A DNA stretch of 64,000 nucleotides from Mycobacterium sp. IS-1590 (GCF_001500025.1 NZ_LQIW01000015.1:1-64000), one strand, 5' to 3'; positions 31,323-43,908 are shown, counted from the stretch's first letter. Notes: generated by a model not told the origin, from the letters alone. Program-made: numbers and translations.

Positions 31323-32438
31323 TCAGAGGATGGCCAGTTCCTTGGGGAACCGGGTGAGCAAGTCTGCGGTCTGATGTCGCCGGCTACCCGACTCCGGGAT
31401 GTCGCTCCCGACGACCAGCGTGTCCTCGATGCGGACACCGCCACGATCGGGCAGATAGACACCGGGCTCCACGGTCACCGCGGAGCCAGCAAGCAGTGTA
31501 CCGACGGACGCGCCGCTGATTCCTGGCGCTTCGTGGATCTGCAGGCCCACGCCGTGGCCGAGCCCGTGGGTGAAGTTCTCGACGTAACCGGCATCGGCGA
31601 TGACCTGCCGCGATGCCGCGTCGACGTCCTTGCACGCGACTCCGGGCGCCAACGCTTCGCGGCCGGCCTTCTGCGCGGCGGATACCAACGCGTAGATCTC
31701 GTGCTGCCAGTCCGCGATCGGCGCAAGCACGAAGGTCCTGGTCATGTCCGAGTGGTAGCCGCTCACCAGGGCACCGAAGTCGATCTTGACGAAATCGCCG
31801 GCGGTCAGCACGGCGTCGGTGGGCCGGTGATGCGGGATCGCCGAGTTCGGTCCGGCCGCGACGATCGTCTCGAACGACGGGCCGTCGGCGCCGTGTTCGA
31901 GCATCAGCCATTCCAGTTCGCGGGCCACCTCCTTCTCCGTGCGCCCGGCCCGCAATCCGCCCCGGTCGACCAGATCTTGCAATGCCGCGTCGGCGGCCTC
32001 GCACGCCAGCCGCAGCAGTGCGACCTCCCCGGCGTCCTTGACTTCGCGAAGCGCCTCGACGGTCCCGGCTGCACGCACCAGTTCGGTCTGCTCCCCTGCG
32101 GCCTTGGTCAGGACCGAGAAGGCATCGACGGTCACCACATGACTCTCGAAGCCGAGCCGGCGCACGCCGTCGGCGGCGGCACGACCCGCCAGATGCGGTC
32201 CGCAGGCTCGCTCGATGACGATCTCGGCGTCGGGCGCCTGCTGCCCGGCTTGCGTGCGGTAGCGCCCGTCGGTCGCCAACACCGGCGTTTCGTCGTCCGC
32301 CTTGATCAGCAGGGCGGCGTTGGAGCCGGTGAACCCGCTCAGATAGCGCACGTTGACCAGGTCCGATACCAACATGGCATCGATGTCGGATTTGGCCAGC
32401 CGCTCGCGCAGCCGGTCCCGGCGCTGTGAAATAGTCAC
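31323..32438 (-). CDS. pepQ: Xaa-Pro-type aminopeptidase/dipeptidase (M24B)
   Basis: A 371-residue pita-bread metallopeptidase cleaving X-Pro bonds. The N-terminal creatinase-like domain ([17 protein letters not shown]) precedes the catalytic domain. Metal ligands are seen in [20 protein letters not shown] (two Asp), [17 protein letters not shown] (His), TVEPGVYLP (Glu) and [11 protein letters not shown] (Glu). GTG at 32438; the gene is 16 bp upstream of efp, a common pairing that may relate to proline-rich protein turnover. Confidence 0.94.
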   Translation of the reverse strand: MTISQRRDRLRERLAKSDIDAMLVSDLVNVRYLSGFTGSNAALLIKADDETPVLATDGRYRTQAGQQAPDAEIVIERACGPHLAGRAAADGVRRLGFESHVVTVDAFSVLTKAAGEQTELVRAAGTVEALREVKDAGEVALLRLACEAADAALQDLVDRGGLRAGRTEKEVARELEWLMLEHGADGPSFETIVAAGPNSAIPHHRPTDAVLTAGDFVKIDFGALVSGYHSDMTRTFVLAPIADWQHEIYALVSAAQKAGREALAPGVACKDVDAASRQVIADAGYVENFTHGLGHGVGLQIHEAPGISGASVGTLLAGSAVTVEPGVYLPDRGGVRIEDTLVVGSDIPESGSRRHQTADLLTRFPKELAIL

Positions 32439-32471
32439 GGTCGATGACGCTACTCGCTAAGGTGAGGCCCC

Positions 32472-33017
32472 ATGAGTAAGTGGTTGCTGCGCGGACTGGT
32501 GTTCGCGACCCTGATGGTGATCGTGCGATTGCTGCAGGGCGCGCTGATCAACGCGTGGGAAACCAAGGCGGGATTGATCAGCGTCGTGCTGGTCGTCCTG
32601 TTCGCGGTCGCGGTGTTCATCTGGGGGTTCGTCGACGGCCGCTCCGACGCCCGCGCCAACCCGGACCCGGACCGCCGCGGAGACCTCGCCATGATCTGGC
32701 TGTTGGCCGGCCTGTTCGCCGGGATCGTCAGCGGCGCGGTGGCCTGGTTCATCTCGCTGTTCTACAAGGCGCTCTACGTCGAGGCGCTCGTCAACGAACT
32801 CACCACCTTCGCGGCGTTCACCGCGCTGCTGGTGTTCCTGATGGCGCTGGCAGGGGTGGCGCTCGGCCGCTGGCTCGTCGACCGCAAGGCTGATCAGACC
32901 CCGCACCTGCACCGCGCCGGTGACGACGACCGCGCCGACACCGACGTGTTCGCCGCCGTCAGCCAACCGGGTACGGACGAGACCACCCAGTCCGCGCCCC
33001 GCGACGACCGGGCCTAG
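32472..33017 (+). CDS. Rv2536-like four-helix membrane protein
   Basis: A 181-residue protein with four predicted helices (about residues 5-24, 35-52, 73-96, 110-131) and a charged cytoplasmic tail rich in Asp (HRAGDDDRADTDVF). It matches in position and pattern the mycobacterial Rv2536 family, sometimes called B-4DMT transporters; no substrate is known. ATG at 32472, divergent from pepQ with a 33 bp gap. Confidence 0.82.
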   Translation: MSKWLLRGLVFATLMVIVRLLQGALINAWETKAGLISVVLVVLFAVAVFIWGFVDGRSDARANPDPDRRGDLAMIWLLAGLFAGIVSGAVAWFISLFYKALYVEALVNELTTFAAFTALLVFLMALAGVALGRWLVDRKADQTPHLHRAGDDDRADTDVFAAVSQPGTDETTQSAPRDDRA

Positions 33018-33035
33018 CACTAGGCCCACCGCTCC

Positions 33036-33938
33036 GTGAACCCGGACGAGTTCTGCACGTCCGACCAATGGAGCGTGCTGACGTCCGCGGCGTCGAACTC
33101 ACAACTGGCCGGGGTGCTCGGCGGTTTCCTGATCACCGCGATCGCCCTGCTGTTCGACAAGAACAGTCGCGAGGGCGTGCACACCCTGGCGCTGTTCTCC
33201 TCGGCCGTCCTGGTGTTGATGCTCGACAGCTTCCTGTTCAGCTTGATCACCGGAACCCAGGTGCCCGACGGGGCACGCCAGGCCACGTGTGCGATCGCCT
33301 GGACTCAGGGTGCGGTGTCGACCGGGATGCTGGCCGCGGGGGCGGCCGCGTTGTTCGGCGGGCTCGGCTGGATGCTGGCCAGCCACGCCGTCAACAAGGT
33401 CAGCGACCAGGACCCCGCCGACGTGCGCGCGTACTGTTTCCTCGCCGAACTCGGCGGTTGGCTGACTTTCGCGGCGGCGATGACGGCGACGCTGATCGTG
33501 TCCGAGACCTCGATCGACTACCTGCGCTTCATGTGGGGGCACCGACCCGCGGTGTGGGTGGAAGGCAGCATCGTCGTCGCGGCCGCGGCATTCGTCATCG
33601 CCGACTTCGTGCTGGTGTACCTGCGCACCCGGACGCTGCGAAGGTCGTTGGCCGACAGCACCGAACCGACGCTGCTGGAGCTTCGGTCGATCCAGTTCGC
33701 CACCATCGGCACCGTGGTGCTCGCGATCGTCGGATCCTGGCTCGCGGTCAGTCTGGCCCGCATCCCCGAGGACTGGCTCACGGCGCCGAACCCGGTGATC
33801 GTCATCTGCGTGCTGGTGCTCACCCTCGTGTTGCCGACGGTGATCTCGACGGCGATCTGCTACTCGGTGGCCAGTACCGATGGACGGCGTATCGGCCGAG
33901 GTCGGGCGAACCGCCAGGCTCGCCGTTTATCCCTGTAA
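33036..33938 (+). CDS. Polytopic membrane protein of unknown function
   Basis: A 300-residue protein with about seven hydrophobic helices (near residues 24-41, 50-70, 92-112, 137-158, 172-192, 220-242, 252-276). The N-terminus has CTSDQWSVLTSAASNSQLAGVLGGFL and two charged connecting loops. No family is recognised. GTG at 33036 lies 18 bp after the previous stop, so the two membrane genes are probably co-transcribed. The C-terminal tail is strongly basic. Confidence 0.72.
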   Translation: MNPDEFCTSDQWSVLTSAASNSQLAGVLGGFLITAIALLFDKNSREGVHTLALFSSAVLVLMLDSFLFSLITGTQVPDGARQATCAIAWTQGAVSTGMLAAGAAALFGGLGWMLASHAVNKVSDQDPADVRAYCFLAELGGWLTFAAAMTATLIVSETSIDYLRFMWGHRPAVWVEGSIVVAAAAFVIADFVLVYLRTRTLRRSLADSTEPTLLELRSIQFATIGTVVLAIVGSWLAVSLARIPEDWLTAPNPVIVICVLVLTLVLPTVISTAICYSVASTDGRRIGRGRANRQARRLSL

Positions 33939-33988
33939 GCGGGTTCTCGGCGCGTTACTCTTGACCCGTTCTGGGGCAGGAGGAACCG

Positions 33989-36900
33989 GTGGGCCCAGGC
34001 GAGAGCGGTCTGTCGATCGACGAGCTGCTGGACCGGGCCGTGCGCGCCATCAACCGCGGTGACCGCGACACGGCCTCCGCTCTGGCCGGACAGGTGCTGT
34101 CTGTCGATCACGGTAACCCTGACGCCGAGGATCTTCTCGCCGCGTCGACGAACCACGGCGAAATCCGTCGACTCACCTTGATGTTCGTGGACCTGGTCGA
34201 CTCGACGGTATTGTCCACCCGCGTCGAACCGGAGACCTACCGCGCCTTGGTCGGTCGCTACCGCGACGAAGTGGTCCGGTTGGTCAACCACTACGAGGGG
34301 CACATCAGCTCGACCAAGGGCGACGGCCTGCTGGTGATGTTCGGTCACCCCGAGGCGCATGAAGACGACGCACGGCGTGCGGTCACCGCGGGACTGGACA
34401 TCGCGCGGGCGGTCAGCCGGCTCGGCGAGCGGGCACAGCGCAGGTTCGGTCAGGCGCTGAACGTGCGCGTCGGCGTCCATCGGGGGGTGATCTACCTCGA
34501 CCAGGCCGAGGACGACGTGTACGGGTTCGCCGCCAACTTGGTGCAACGGATTCAGTCGTTGGCCGAGCCGGGTTCGGTGGCGATATCGGATGCGGTTGCC
34601 GCGCTCGTGCATAACGCATTCGAACTCGCCGCCTGTGCACCGGCCCGCGTGAAAGGTGTGGAGGAACCGGTCTCCTATCACCGCGTGCTCGCGGAACGGT
34701 CACAGGCGCTCGCACCGCGAGCGGTGCCGCTGGTGGGCCGTGAGCAGGAATGTGCGTGGCTGCAGCAGGCGTGGCAGGAGACTCGACAGGGGCGGTCGGC
34801 CCGGCCGGGCGTGGCGTTCCACGGTGAGCCGGGCATTGGTAAGACGAGGCTGGCGCATGCGGCTGCCGAACTGGTCGAGGACACGGGAGGAGCCGTGGTC
34901 GAGCTCTCGGGTTCGCCTCTTCATGCCGACACCGGCCTGTACCCCGTGCGGAGGTTGTTGGAACGTCGTTGCGGGATCACGCGATTCACCGACGGCGCGG
35001 AGCGGCTACGCCTGCTCGAGGCGGAGCTGGAAGTTCGCGCACTGGATCCAGCATCGACGATGCCGCTTCTGGCGCCGATCCTGGGCGTGGGACCCGAATA
35101 CGGCTACCACCCGGCCGCAGCGGAAGGCCGCTCACTGTACGAGTCGATCGGCGCCGCGGCGCAACGCTACGTGTCGTCGTGTCTGGACGGGCGCGCCGGT
35201 GTCGTCATCGCCGAGGACGTGCACTGGTTCGACCCGTCGACGATGGAACTGCTCAACTCGATACTGAAATCAGCGGACGGGCGGCTGATGGTCGTGCTGA
35301 CGGGGCGCGACGGGCCGTGGCTGGAAATGGACTGGCCAGTAACCTATTTCGAGCTCCGGGCGTTATCCGAGGAGGAGTCCGACAGGCTTATCGACACCCT
35401 GAATCCAACCGTGAGTGACGCGCAGCGGACCGCGGTGCGTCGTCGCTGCGACGGGATCCCGTTCTACATCGAGCATGTCGTGGCGGGGCTGAACGGGTCG
35501 GGGTCCGACGAGCAGGTGCCCGAGGCGCTCTATGAACCGCTGTTGGCCCGCCTGCACCCTCGTCGGGACGTCGTGCCCGTGGTGGAGGCGGCGGCCGTCA
35601 TCGGGCGCAGTGGTGATCTCGCACTACTACGTTCGGTGAATACCAGCGACTCCGAAATCGATTCAGTCGTACATCAACTGGTGCAGGCTCGAGTTTTCGA
35701 GCCGACCCGCGACGAACGTTGGCAGTTCCGCCACGAATTGTTGCGCGAGCTTGCCCTCGAGCTTGCCCCACCCAGCCTGCAGCGGGAGTTGCATGCGCGC
35801 GTCGCGGACGCCCTGGTGCACGCCGCTGGCGGAGCCGAACCCGATTGGCGTGTGGTGGCACGCCATTACGACGCAGCGGAGCGGTTCGCGGACGCGGTCA
35901 CCGCCTACCGGAAAGCATGCGTCGACGCCCGACGTCGCGGTGCAGCGCTGGAGGCGTACGGATACCTGACCAACGCCCTCGACCGGCTTGCTCGCTGCGA
36001 TCCGGGGCCCCGGCGCGACACGACCGAGATCGCGATCCGCCTCGAACGGGGGTTTCTGATCGGGGCTGCACACGGAAGCATGAGCGGCGAGGGCCCCGCG
36101 GATTTCGAGCAGTGTCTGCAGATGACCGCCTCCGGCGGCTACGACGACGAACTTTACGCGACTCTGACCGCCCTGCTGAGCTACTACGTCCCTCGCGCCG
36201 ATCTGCGGCGGGCACACGCACTGCTGGACTCGATGGGCGGCCGGATCACCCGGGATCGACCCTGGAGTCACGCTGCGATCCAGTCGTCGTTGGGTTCTGT
36301 CACCTGGCTGGAGGGCGATTTCGTGACCGCGCGCGGGCAGCTGTCGGAGGCACTCGACCGTCTCACCGCCGTCCAGCCACGCGACCCGGACACCGCGTGG
36401 TGGGGCAACACGGACCCGATCTCCGGAGCTCTCACGTATCTGGCGATGACGGACGTGCTCGGCGGCGAACTCGATCGGGCCGAGGCCAGGCTGGCCGCAT
36501 CGGTACGCCATTGTGAGACCCTGGGATTCCCGCTGAACGCATTCAATCGTGCACACACGTATTTCACACAGGTGTGGGTGGCGATGGAAGCCGGCCAACT
36601 CGGGGAGGCCGCCGTCCTCGCCATCGAAATGCGCCGCTTCACAGAGGAATCCGGGCTCGATTTGTGGCGCCTGGTCGCCGCGGCGCAGCACAACACCGTA
36701 AAAGGGTTGGCCGCGCTCGGAGCCGGCGCCGACCCCGAGATGCTGACTCTGCGGGCGCAGAAAATCGCGCGGTTCGTCGACGGATCGCGAATGATGCAGC
36801 TCAACGTATACCTCACCTACCAGGATGGAGTCATCGGCCGACTGCTGTGCGCTGCCGGAAGGAACGACCAGGCACGGGAGCGGTTGGATATGTCGCTTCG

Positions 36901-37177
36901 TCACGCAAAGGACACCGGAATGCACTTCAACGACGCCGAGTTGATCAGGGTGCGCGCGCACACCCTGACCGACGTGCAAGACCGGCGCGACACCCTGGCC
37001 GCCGCACTTGATCTCGCCCGCAGTCAGAGCGCGCTTCTGTTCGAACTGCGCTGTCTGCTGGATACCTTCGACATCGACGGCGACGCAGTCCGGCCGGAAT
37101 TGGTTGACGCCGTGTGCCGGTTTCCCGGCGACGCGCGGTGGCCTGAAATAGCGCGCGCTGAACAGCTACTCGCATGA
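33989..37177 (+). CDS. Class III nucleotide cyclase fused to AAA-type ATPase and TPR-like region
   Basis: A 1062-residue cytoplasmic regulator. GTG at 33989 follows a consensus AGGAGG. Residues about 60-230 are a class III cyclase with metal Asp68 and Asp112, substrate Lys110 (STKGDG), and transition-state Asn183 and Arg187 in FAANLVQR. All key residues are present, so it may make cAMP. Residues about 245-560 are a STAND-like ATPase with Walker A GEPGIGKT (279-286) and Walker B VVIAEDVHW (405-413). The rest is helical, TPR-like. Unlike related mycobacterial proteins no LuxR helix-turn-helix is visible. Its stop overlaps the next gene by ATGA. Confidence 0.9.
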   Translation: MGPGESGLSIDELLDRAVRAINRGDRDTASALAGQVLSVDHGNPDAEDLLAASTNHGEIRRLTLMFVDLVDSTVLSTRVEPETYRALVGRYRDEVVRLVNHYEGHISSTKGDGLLVMFGHPEAHEDDARRAVTAGLDIARAVSRLGERAQRRFGQALNVRVGVHRGVIYLDQAEDDVYGFAANLVQRIQSLAEPGSVAISDAVAALVHNAFELAACAPARVKGVEEPVSYHRVLAERSQALAPRAVPLVGREQECAWLQQAWQETRQGRSARPGVAFHGEPGIGKTRLAHAAAELVEDTGGAVVELSGSPLHADTGLYPVRRLLERRCGITRFTDGAERLRLLEAELEVRALDPASTMPLLAPILGVGPEYGYHPAAAEGRSLYESIGAAAQRYVSSCLDGRAGVVIAEDVHWFDPSTMELLNSILKSADGRLMVVLTGRDGPWLEMDWPVTYFELRALSEEESDRLIDTLNPTVSDAQRTAVRRRCDGIPFYIEHVVAGLNGSGSDEQVPEALYEPLLARLHPRRDVVPVVEAAAVIGRSGDLALLRSVNTSDSEIDSVVHQLVQARVFEPTRDERWQFRHELLRELALELAPPSLQRELHARVADALVHAAGGAEPDWRVVARHYDAAERFADAVTAYRKACVDARRRGAALEAYGYLTNALDRLARCDPGPRRDTTEIAIRLERGFLIGAAHGSMSGEGPADFEQCLQMTASGGYDDELYATLTALLSYYVPRADLRRAHALLDSMGGRITRDRPWSHAAIQSSLGSVTWLEGDFVTARGQLSEALDRLTAVQPRDPDTAWWGNTDPISGALTYLAMTDVLGGELDRAEARLAASVRHCETLGFPLNAFNRAHTYFTQVWVAMEAGQLGEAAVLAIEMRRFTEESGLDLWRLVAAAQHNTVKGLAALGAGADPEMLTLRAQKIARFVDGSRMMQLNVYLTYQDGVIGRLLCAAGRNDQARERLDMSLRHAKDTGMHFNDAELIRVRAHTLTDVQDRRDTLAAALDLARSQSALLFELRCLLDTFDIDGDAVRPELVDAVCRFPGDARWPEIARAEQLLA

Positions 37178-38862
37178 AGTCCGTTGCGGTGCTGGGGGGT
37201 GGCGTCGCCGGCCTCACCGCAGCCCACGAGCTCGCCGAGCGCGGCTTCGAGGTCACCGTCTACGAGGGCCGACCCGACTCGTTCGGCGGGAAAGCACGCT
37301 CGATACCGGTGTGGGGATCGGGTACCGGCGGCCGGCTCGACCTGCCCGGTGAGCACGGATTTCGGTTCTTCCCCGGCTTCTACAAGCACGTTCCCGACAC
37401 GATGGCACGCATACCCTATGGATCGAAGACCGTCGTCGACCATCTCGTGCCGACGACGCGGATACTCCTGGCCCAGGCGGACGGGTATCCGGAGCTTGTC
37501 GGCATCGCCGAGCAGCCGTCGTCTTTCGAGGATTTCGCGGCCACAGCGGCATTCATCCGCAAAGCCGGCAGCAGCCTCGGAATCAGTCCGCCGGAACTCG
37601 GTGTGTTCATCGAACGCCTGCTGACACTGATGACTTCATGTGATGAACGCCGGTACGACCAGTGGGAGAAAACGAGCTGGTGGAAGTTCGTCGGCGCCGA
37701 GCACCGGTCCCCGGCCTTCCAGAAATTCCTCGCCGATGGGATGACGCGCACGCTCGTCGCGGCACGCGCGCGCGAGTTATCCGCGCGCACAGGGGGTTTG
37801 ATCCTGTGCCAGCTGCTGTTCGACATCGTGCGTGCTGACGGCCGCATGTCCCGCATGCTCGACGGCCCGACGAGTGAGGTCTGGATCGACCCCTGGGCGG
37901 CGCATCTGCGCAATCTCGGCGTCAATCTGCGCACCGACGCCAAGGCCACCGCAATCAAGTGCGACGGGGTCCGGGTCACCGGGGTGACCGTCGAATCCTC
38001 GGCCGGTGTGGAGCCCGTCGTCGCCGACTATTACGTCTGCGCCATCCCCAAAGAACAGCTCGAAAAGCTGGTGTCCCCAGAGCTGCGCGCCGCAGACCCC
38101 ATTCTCGGCAGGCTCCCGCAACTGGTCACCCGCTGGATGAACGGCATCATGTTCTACTTGGATCGTGACGTGCCGCTGGAGCCGGGACACGCCATCTTCA
38201 TCGACTCCGAATGGTCGTTGACCGCGATCTCCCAGAAGCAGTTCTGGCCCGACGTCGACCTCGCGCGGCGCGGAGACGGCCGTGTGGAGGGCATCCTGTC
38301 GGTCGACATCTCCGAATGGCAGCGGCCCGGAAGGCTCTACGGGAAGGTGGCAACCGAGTGCACGCCGGAGGAGATACGTGCTGAGGTGTGGGCCCAGATG
38401 GTCGCACACATCGATGACGGTTCACTCGACGAACAAAATGTGCTCACCTGGTTCCTCGATCCGGCCATCGTCTTCCCGAACCCGACACAAGCGACCAACC
38501 TGGAACCGCTGTTGATCAACACGGCCGGCTCGTGGGCCAACCGCCCCGAGGCCGCCACCCGGATTCCGAACTTTTTTCTCGCCTCCGACTTCGTGCGCAC
38601 CTACACGGATCTGGCAACCATGGAAGGCGCGAACGAGGCCGCGCGGCGCGCTGTCAACGGGATTCTCGACGCCACCGGTTCGGCGGCGCCCCGGTGCCCC
38701 GTCTGGCCGTTGCAGGAACCGCGAATATTCGGAGCAGCGCGCGTGGCGGACCGGGTGTTGTGGAAGCTGGGCCGACCACCCCTGAAGGTCAACACAGATG
38801 GTCTTGGGTCGGCCGGACCGCTCAGCCGCGGACTTGCCGGGCTGGCGCGCCTTTTCGGATGA
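37174..38862 (+). CDS. Phytoene-desaturase/amine-oxidase-like flavoprotein
   Basis: A 562-residue FAD oxidoreductase. The dinucleotide fold VAVLGGGVAGLTAAHELAERG opens the protein, followed by YEGRPDSFGGKARS. The late FAD-contact region FFLASDFVRTYTDLATMEGANEAARRAVNGIL is typical of carotenoid desaturases and hydroxysqualene dehydroxylases. No other carotenoid or hopanoid gene is nearby, so the substrate is open. ATG at 37174 overlaps the cyclase-ATPase stop, implying co-translation. The last 41 bp overlap the 3' end of the convergent DUF5995 gene. Confidence 0.86.
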   Translation: MKSVAVLGGGVAGLTAAHELAERGFEVTVYEGRPDSFGGKARSIPVWGSGTGGRLDLPGEHGFRFFPGFYKHVPDTMARIPYGSKTVVDHLVPTTRILLAQADGYPELVGIAEQPSSFEDFAATAAFIRKAGSSLGISPPELGVFIERLLTLMTSCDERRYDQWEKTSWWKFVGAEHRSPAFQKFLADGMTRTLVAARARELSARTGGLILCQLLFDIVRADGRMSRMLDGPTSEVWIDPWAAHLRNLGVNLRTDAKATAIKCDGVRVTGVTVESSAGVEPVVADYYVCAIPKEQLEKLVSPELRAADPILGRLPQLVTRWMNGIMFYLDRDVPLEPGHAIFIDSEWSLTAISQKQFWPDVDLARRGDGRVEGILSVDISEWQRPGRLYGKVATECTPEEIRAEVWAQMVAHIDDGSLDEQNVLTWFLDPAIVFPNPTQATNLEPLLINTAGSWANRPEAATRIPNFFLASDFVRTYTDLATMEGANEAARRAVNGILDATGSAAPRCPVWPLQEPRIFGAARVADRVLWKLGRPPLKVNTDGLGSAGPLSRGLAGLARLFG

Positions 38863-39769
38863 GGGATCGCGTCCGGTATCGACGGTCCAGGAAGCGCTCG
38901 TCCAGCGGGTCAGGTTCGATCGTCGCTTTGTCCAGCGCCTCCAAATGGGCGGCGATGTCTCGGTTCTCGCGCGTGGCGATGGCCGCGATGATGCGGGGAA
39001 TGAGTTGGAAATACCTCGGCGGATCGAGATACCAGGCGCTGAGCGCAGCGGCCCAGGCCATCTGGTTCACTTCCTTCTCACGCGCCTTGTCGCGATTCAT
39101 CGACAGGTAGATCGCGAACAACCAGCCCGATCTCCGAAACTTGATCAGGATTCTGCTGACGAACCCGACCTCGTTCGGTATGACTCGGCGGATCCATCGC
39201 ACCGCGGGTGAAAGGCCCTCGGTGACCCGGAGCATGCCACGAATCTGCGTGGACACCAGCGCGTTGATGAGCTGGAAATCGTGCTCGAACGCTTCCATCG
39301 AGTCCGGCACCATCTCCGCGGTGGCCAGGCCCAAATCGAAGTTGATGTGGGCGTTCAGTCCGGCCACCATGTGCTGCAGCATCGTCGACTGTCCGGACTC
39401 CTGACGGACGAAAGTCACCTCCCAGGGAAGGGTCAACCCGTCGTAGTCGTCCGGGCAGAAGTAGGCGTTCAGCGCGTCGAAGTAGCGCTTCGCGAACACC
39501 GCGTCGAACTGCTCCATCAGCGGGCGGTCGTAGAACAGACCCTCGTCGAGGGCGGCGCGGATGGCGACGGTCGACCGCTTGTACAACACCGCGAAGTAGC
39601 CAACGGTACTCTTCTGCCGGACCGACCAATCGATGATCTGATCGAGATTGCGCACCACGTCATCGATGTTCGTGGCCGGTTGGAGGGGCTCCCACGGGAC
39701 TCCCTGGGAAGGGGCTGCCCGGCTGGGCATCGCCGATGGGTCCGGCACCGGTTCATCGTGTAGAGACAT
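38822..39769 (-). CDS. DUF5995 family protein
   Basis: A 315-residue protein with the DUF5995 hallmark around AGLNAHINFDLGLATAEM and a PWEVTF motif. It seems soluble and helical; one stretch (GWLFAIYLSM) is mildly hydrophobic. Function unknown. The start is uncertain: ATG at 39769 is preferred, but an in-frame GTG at 39829 would add 20 residues and no strong Shine-Dalgarno exists for either. It lies 97 bp downstream of aroQ on the same strand, and its tail overlaps the desaturase-like gene by 41 bp. Confidence 0.78.
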   Translation of the reverse strand: MSLHDEPVPDPSAMPSRAAPSQGVPWEPLQPATNIDDVVRNLDQIIDWSVRQKSTVGYFAVLYKRSTVAIRAALDEGLFYDRPLMEQFDAVFAKRYFDALNAYFCPDDYDGLTLPWEVTFVRQESGQSTMLQHMVAGLNAHINFDLGLATAEMVPDSMEAFEHDFQLINALVSTQIRGMLRVTEGLSPAVRWIRRVIPNEVGFVSRILIKFRRSGWLFAIYLSMNRDKAREKEVNQMAWAAALSAWYLDPPRYFQLIPRIIAAIATRENRDIAAHLEALDKATIEPDPLDERFLDRRYRTRSLIRKGAPARQVRG

Positions 39770-39866
39770 CGCCGATGCACCGCCTTCGCTTGGGCTAGCC
39801 GCCCGTGGAAACGGGGGGCACGACACCACGATGGCACCATTCGGTCTTGATGATGTGAGTAATCGA

Positions 39867-42028
<2,162 letters not shown>

Positions 42029-42029
<1 letters not shown>

Positions 42030-43249
42030 CAGCCCGAAGCCTGGACCCGTTGCGGCGAGGGCTCGCGCTCGGCCACTGCCCGCAGGTAGTTGTCGATGTT
42101 GGCGCGCGTCTCGGTCAACGAGTCGCCGCCGAACTTCTGCAGCGCCGCGCGCGCCAGCACCAGCGCCACCATGGTCTCGACCACCACGCCGGCGGCGGGC
42201 ACCGCGCACACGTCGGAGCGCTGGTGGATCGCGACGGCCTCCTCACCGGTGGCCATGTCGACGGTGGCCAGGGCCCGCGGCACCGTGGAGATCGGCTTCA
42301 TCGCCGCCCGCACACGCAGCGGTTGGCCGTTGGTCATCCCGCCTTCCAGTCCACCTGCGCGGTTGGTCGAGCGCATGATGCCGTCGGGTCCCGGGTGCAT
42401 CTCGTCGTGGGCGACGCTGCCGCGACGGCGCGCGGTCGTGAAGCCGTCGCCGATCTCGACACCCTTGATCGCCTGGATGCCCATCACCGCGGCGGCGAGT
42501 TGGCTGTCCAGCCTGTTGTCACCGCTGGTGAAGGAGCCCAGCCCGACCGGAAGGCCGTTCGCGACGACCTCGACGACGCCGCCCAGTGTGTCGCCGTCCT
42601 TCTTGGCCGCCTCGATTTCGTCGATCATCGACTTCTCGGCGTCCTTGTCGTAGGCGCGCACGGGGCTGGCATCGATCGCAGCGAGGTCGCCCGCTTGCGG
42701 CGGCGGGCCGTCGTAGGGGTCCGACGCACCGATCGAGATGACGTGGGACAGCACCTCGACGCCGAGGGCCTCGGAGAGGAACGCACGGGCGATGGTGCCT
42801 GCGGCGACGCGCGCCGCGGTCTCGCGCGCGCTGGCACGCTCCAGCACCGGGCGGGCGTCGTCGAAACCGTATTTGAGCATGCCCGCGTAGTCGGCGTGCC
42901 CGGGTCGGGGCCGGGTCAGCGGCGCGTTGCGCGCGCTTTCGGCCAGCTCCGCAGGGTCGACCGGATCCGGTGCCATCACGGTTTCCCACTTCGGCCACTC
43001 GGTGTTGCCGATCTCGACCGCGATCGGGCCGCCGAGCGTGACGCCGTGGCGGACCCCCGCGAGCATCGTGACCTGGTCCTGTTCGAACTTCATGCGCGCG
43101 CCGCGGCCGTACCCGAGACGTCGGCGCGCCAGCTGAGCGGCGATATCGTCCGAGGTGACGTGCACGCCCGCGACCATGCCTTCGACCACGGCCACCAGGG
43201 CGCGGCCGTGTGATTCACCAGCAGTGGTCCATCGCAACACGCGTCCCAT
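42029..43249 (-). CDS. aroC: Chorismate synthase
   Basis: A 406-residue FMN-dependent enzyme finishing chorismate synthesis. Diagnostic stretches are [17 protein letters not shown] at the N-terminus, [32 protein letters not shown] and [21 protein letters not shown] at 43249 gives MGRVLRW; GTG at 43240 (as in the M. tuberculosis protein) is equally possible, since GGGAAG could serve either. It is the first gene of the aroC-aroK-aroB-aroQ run. Called aroF in M. tuberculosis. Confidence 0.97.
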
Positions 43250-43277
43250 CTTCCCACGTCGGCCGTCTCACCCCGAA

Positions 43278-43892
43278 TCAGCCGATGACCAGGCCCGTCA
43301 GAACGTGGCCTAGCTCGGTGACGGCCTGCCGGTGCGCAGACTTCTGATCGGTGGCCCGCGCGACGATCATCGCCGTCTCACAGAGGGCTCCGAACAGGAA
43401 GTGGGCCAGCGGCCCGGGTGGGCGTTTGGCGATCACACCCGCGTCCACCGCGCGGGCGACCGCGGTCTCCATCATGTCGAGCAGCGGGGTCTCCAGGCGT
43501 CGCATCTGCTCCCACCCCAGCGCGGTGAACGCGTCGAGCAGCACGATCCGCTGTACCCCGGGGTCGAGGCACTCGTCGAGGAATACCCGGCAGGCGGCTC
43601 CGAACGCGTCCCAGGGGTCCTTCTTGCGCGCGTAGGCACGCTGATAGGCCTCGGCCAGCGGTACGGTCATCCGCTCGACCTCGCGGGTGAACACCGCCTC
43701 GAACAGTCGGCGCTTGCCGTCGAAGTGGTGGTAGACGGCGCCCTTGGTCACCCGCGCCCGGGCCGCGACCGCGTCCAGCGACGTCGCCTCGTATCCGTTC
43801 TCGGCGAACAACGCGCGCGCCGCGTCGACGAGCGCGGAGACGGTCGCCTCGGTGCGTTCCGCCTGGGTGCGCCTCGCGCTCTTCGTCGTCAC
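43278..43892 (-). CDS. TetR-family transcriptional regulator
   Basis: A 204-residue regulator. The N-terminal helix-turn-helix is canonical: AARALFAENGYEATSLDAVAARARVTKGAVYHHFDGKRRLFEAVF. The C-terminal half is a helical ligand domain. GTG at 43892. It is the last gene of the 45146-43278 operon and is the likely reader of the paired palindromes at 45144-45179 in front of that operon. Confidence 0.93.
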   Translation of the reverse strand: MTTKSARRTQAERTEATVSALVDAARALFAENGYEATSLDAVAARARVTKGAVYHHFDGKRRLFEAVFTREVERMTVPLAEAYQRAYARKKDPWDAFGAACRVFLDECLDPGVQRIVLLDAFTALGWEQMRRLETPLLDMMETAVARAVDAGVIAKRPPGPLAHFLFGALCETAMIVARATDQKSAHRQAVTELGHVLTGLVIG

Positions 43893-43908
43893 GGCCGAAC
43901 GATAACCG

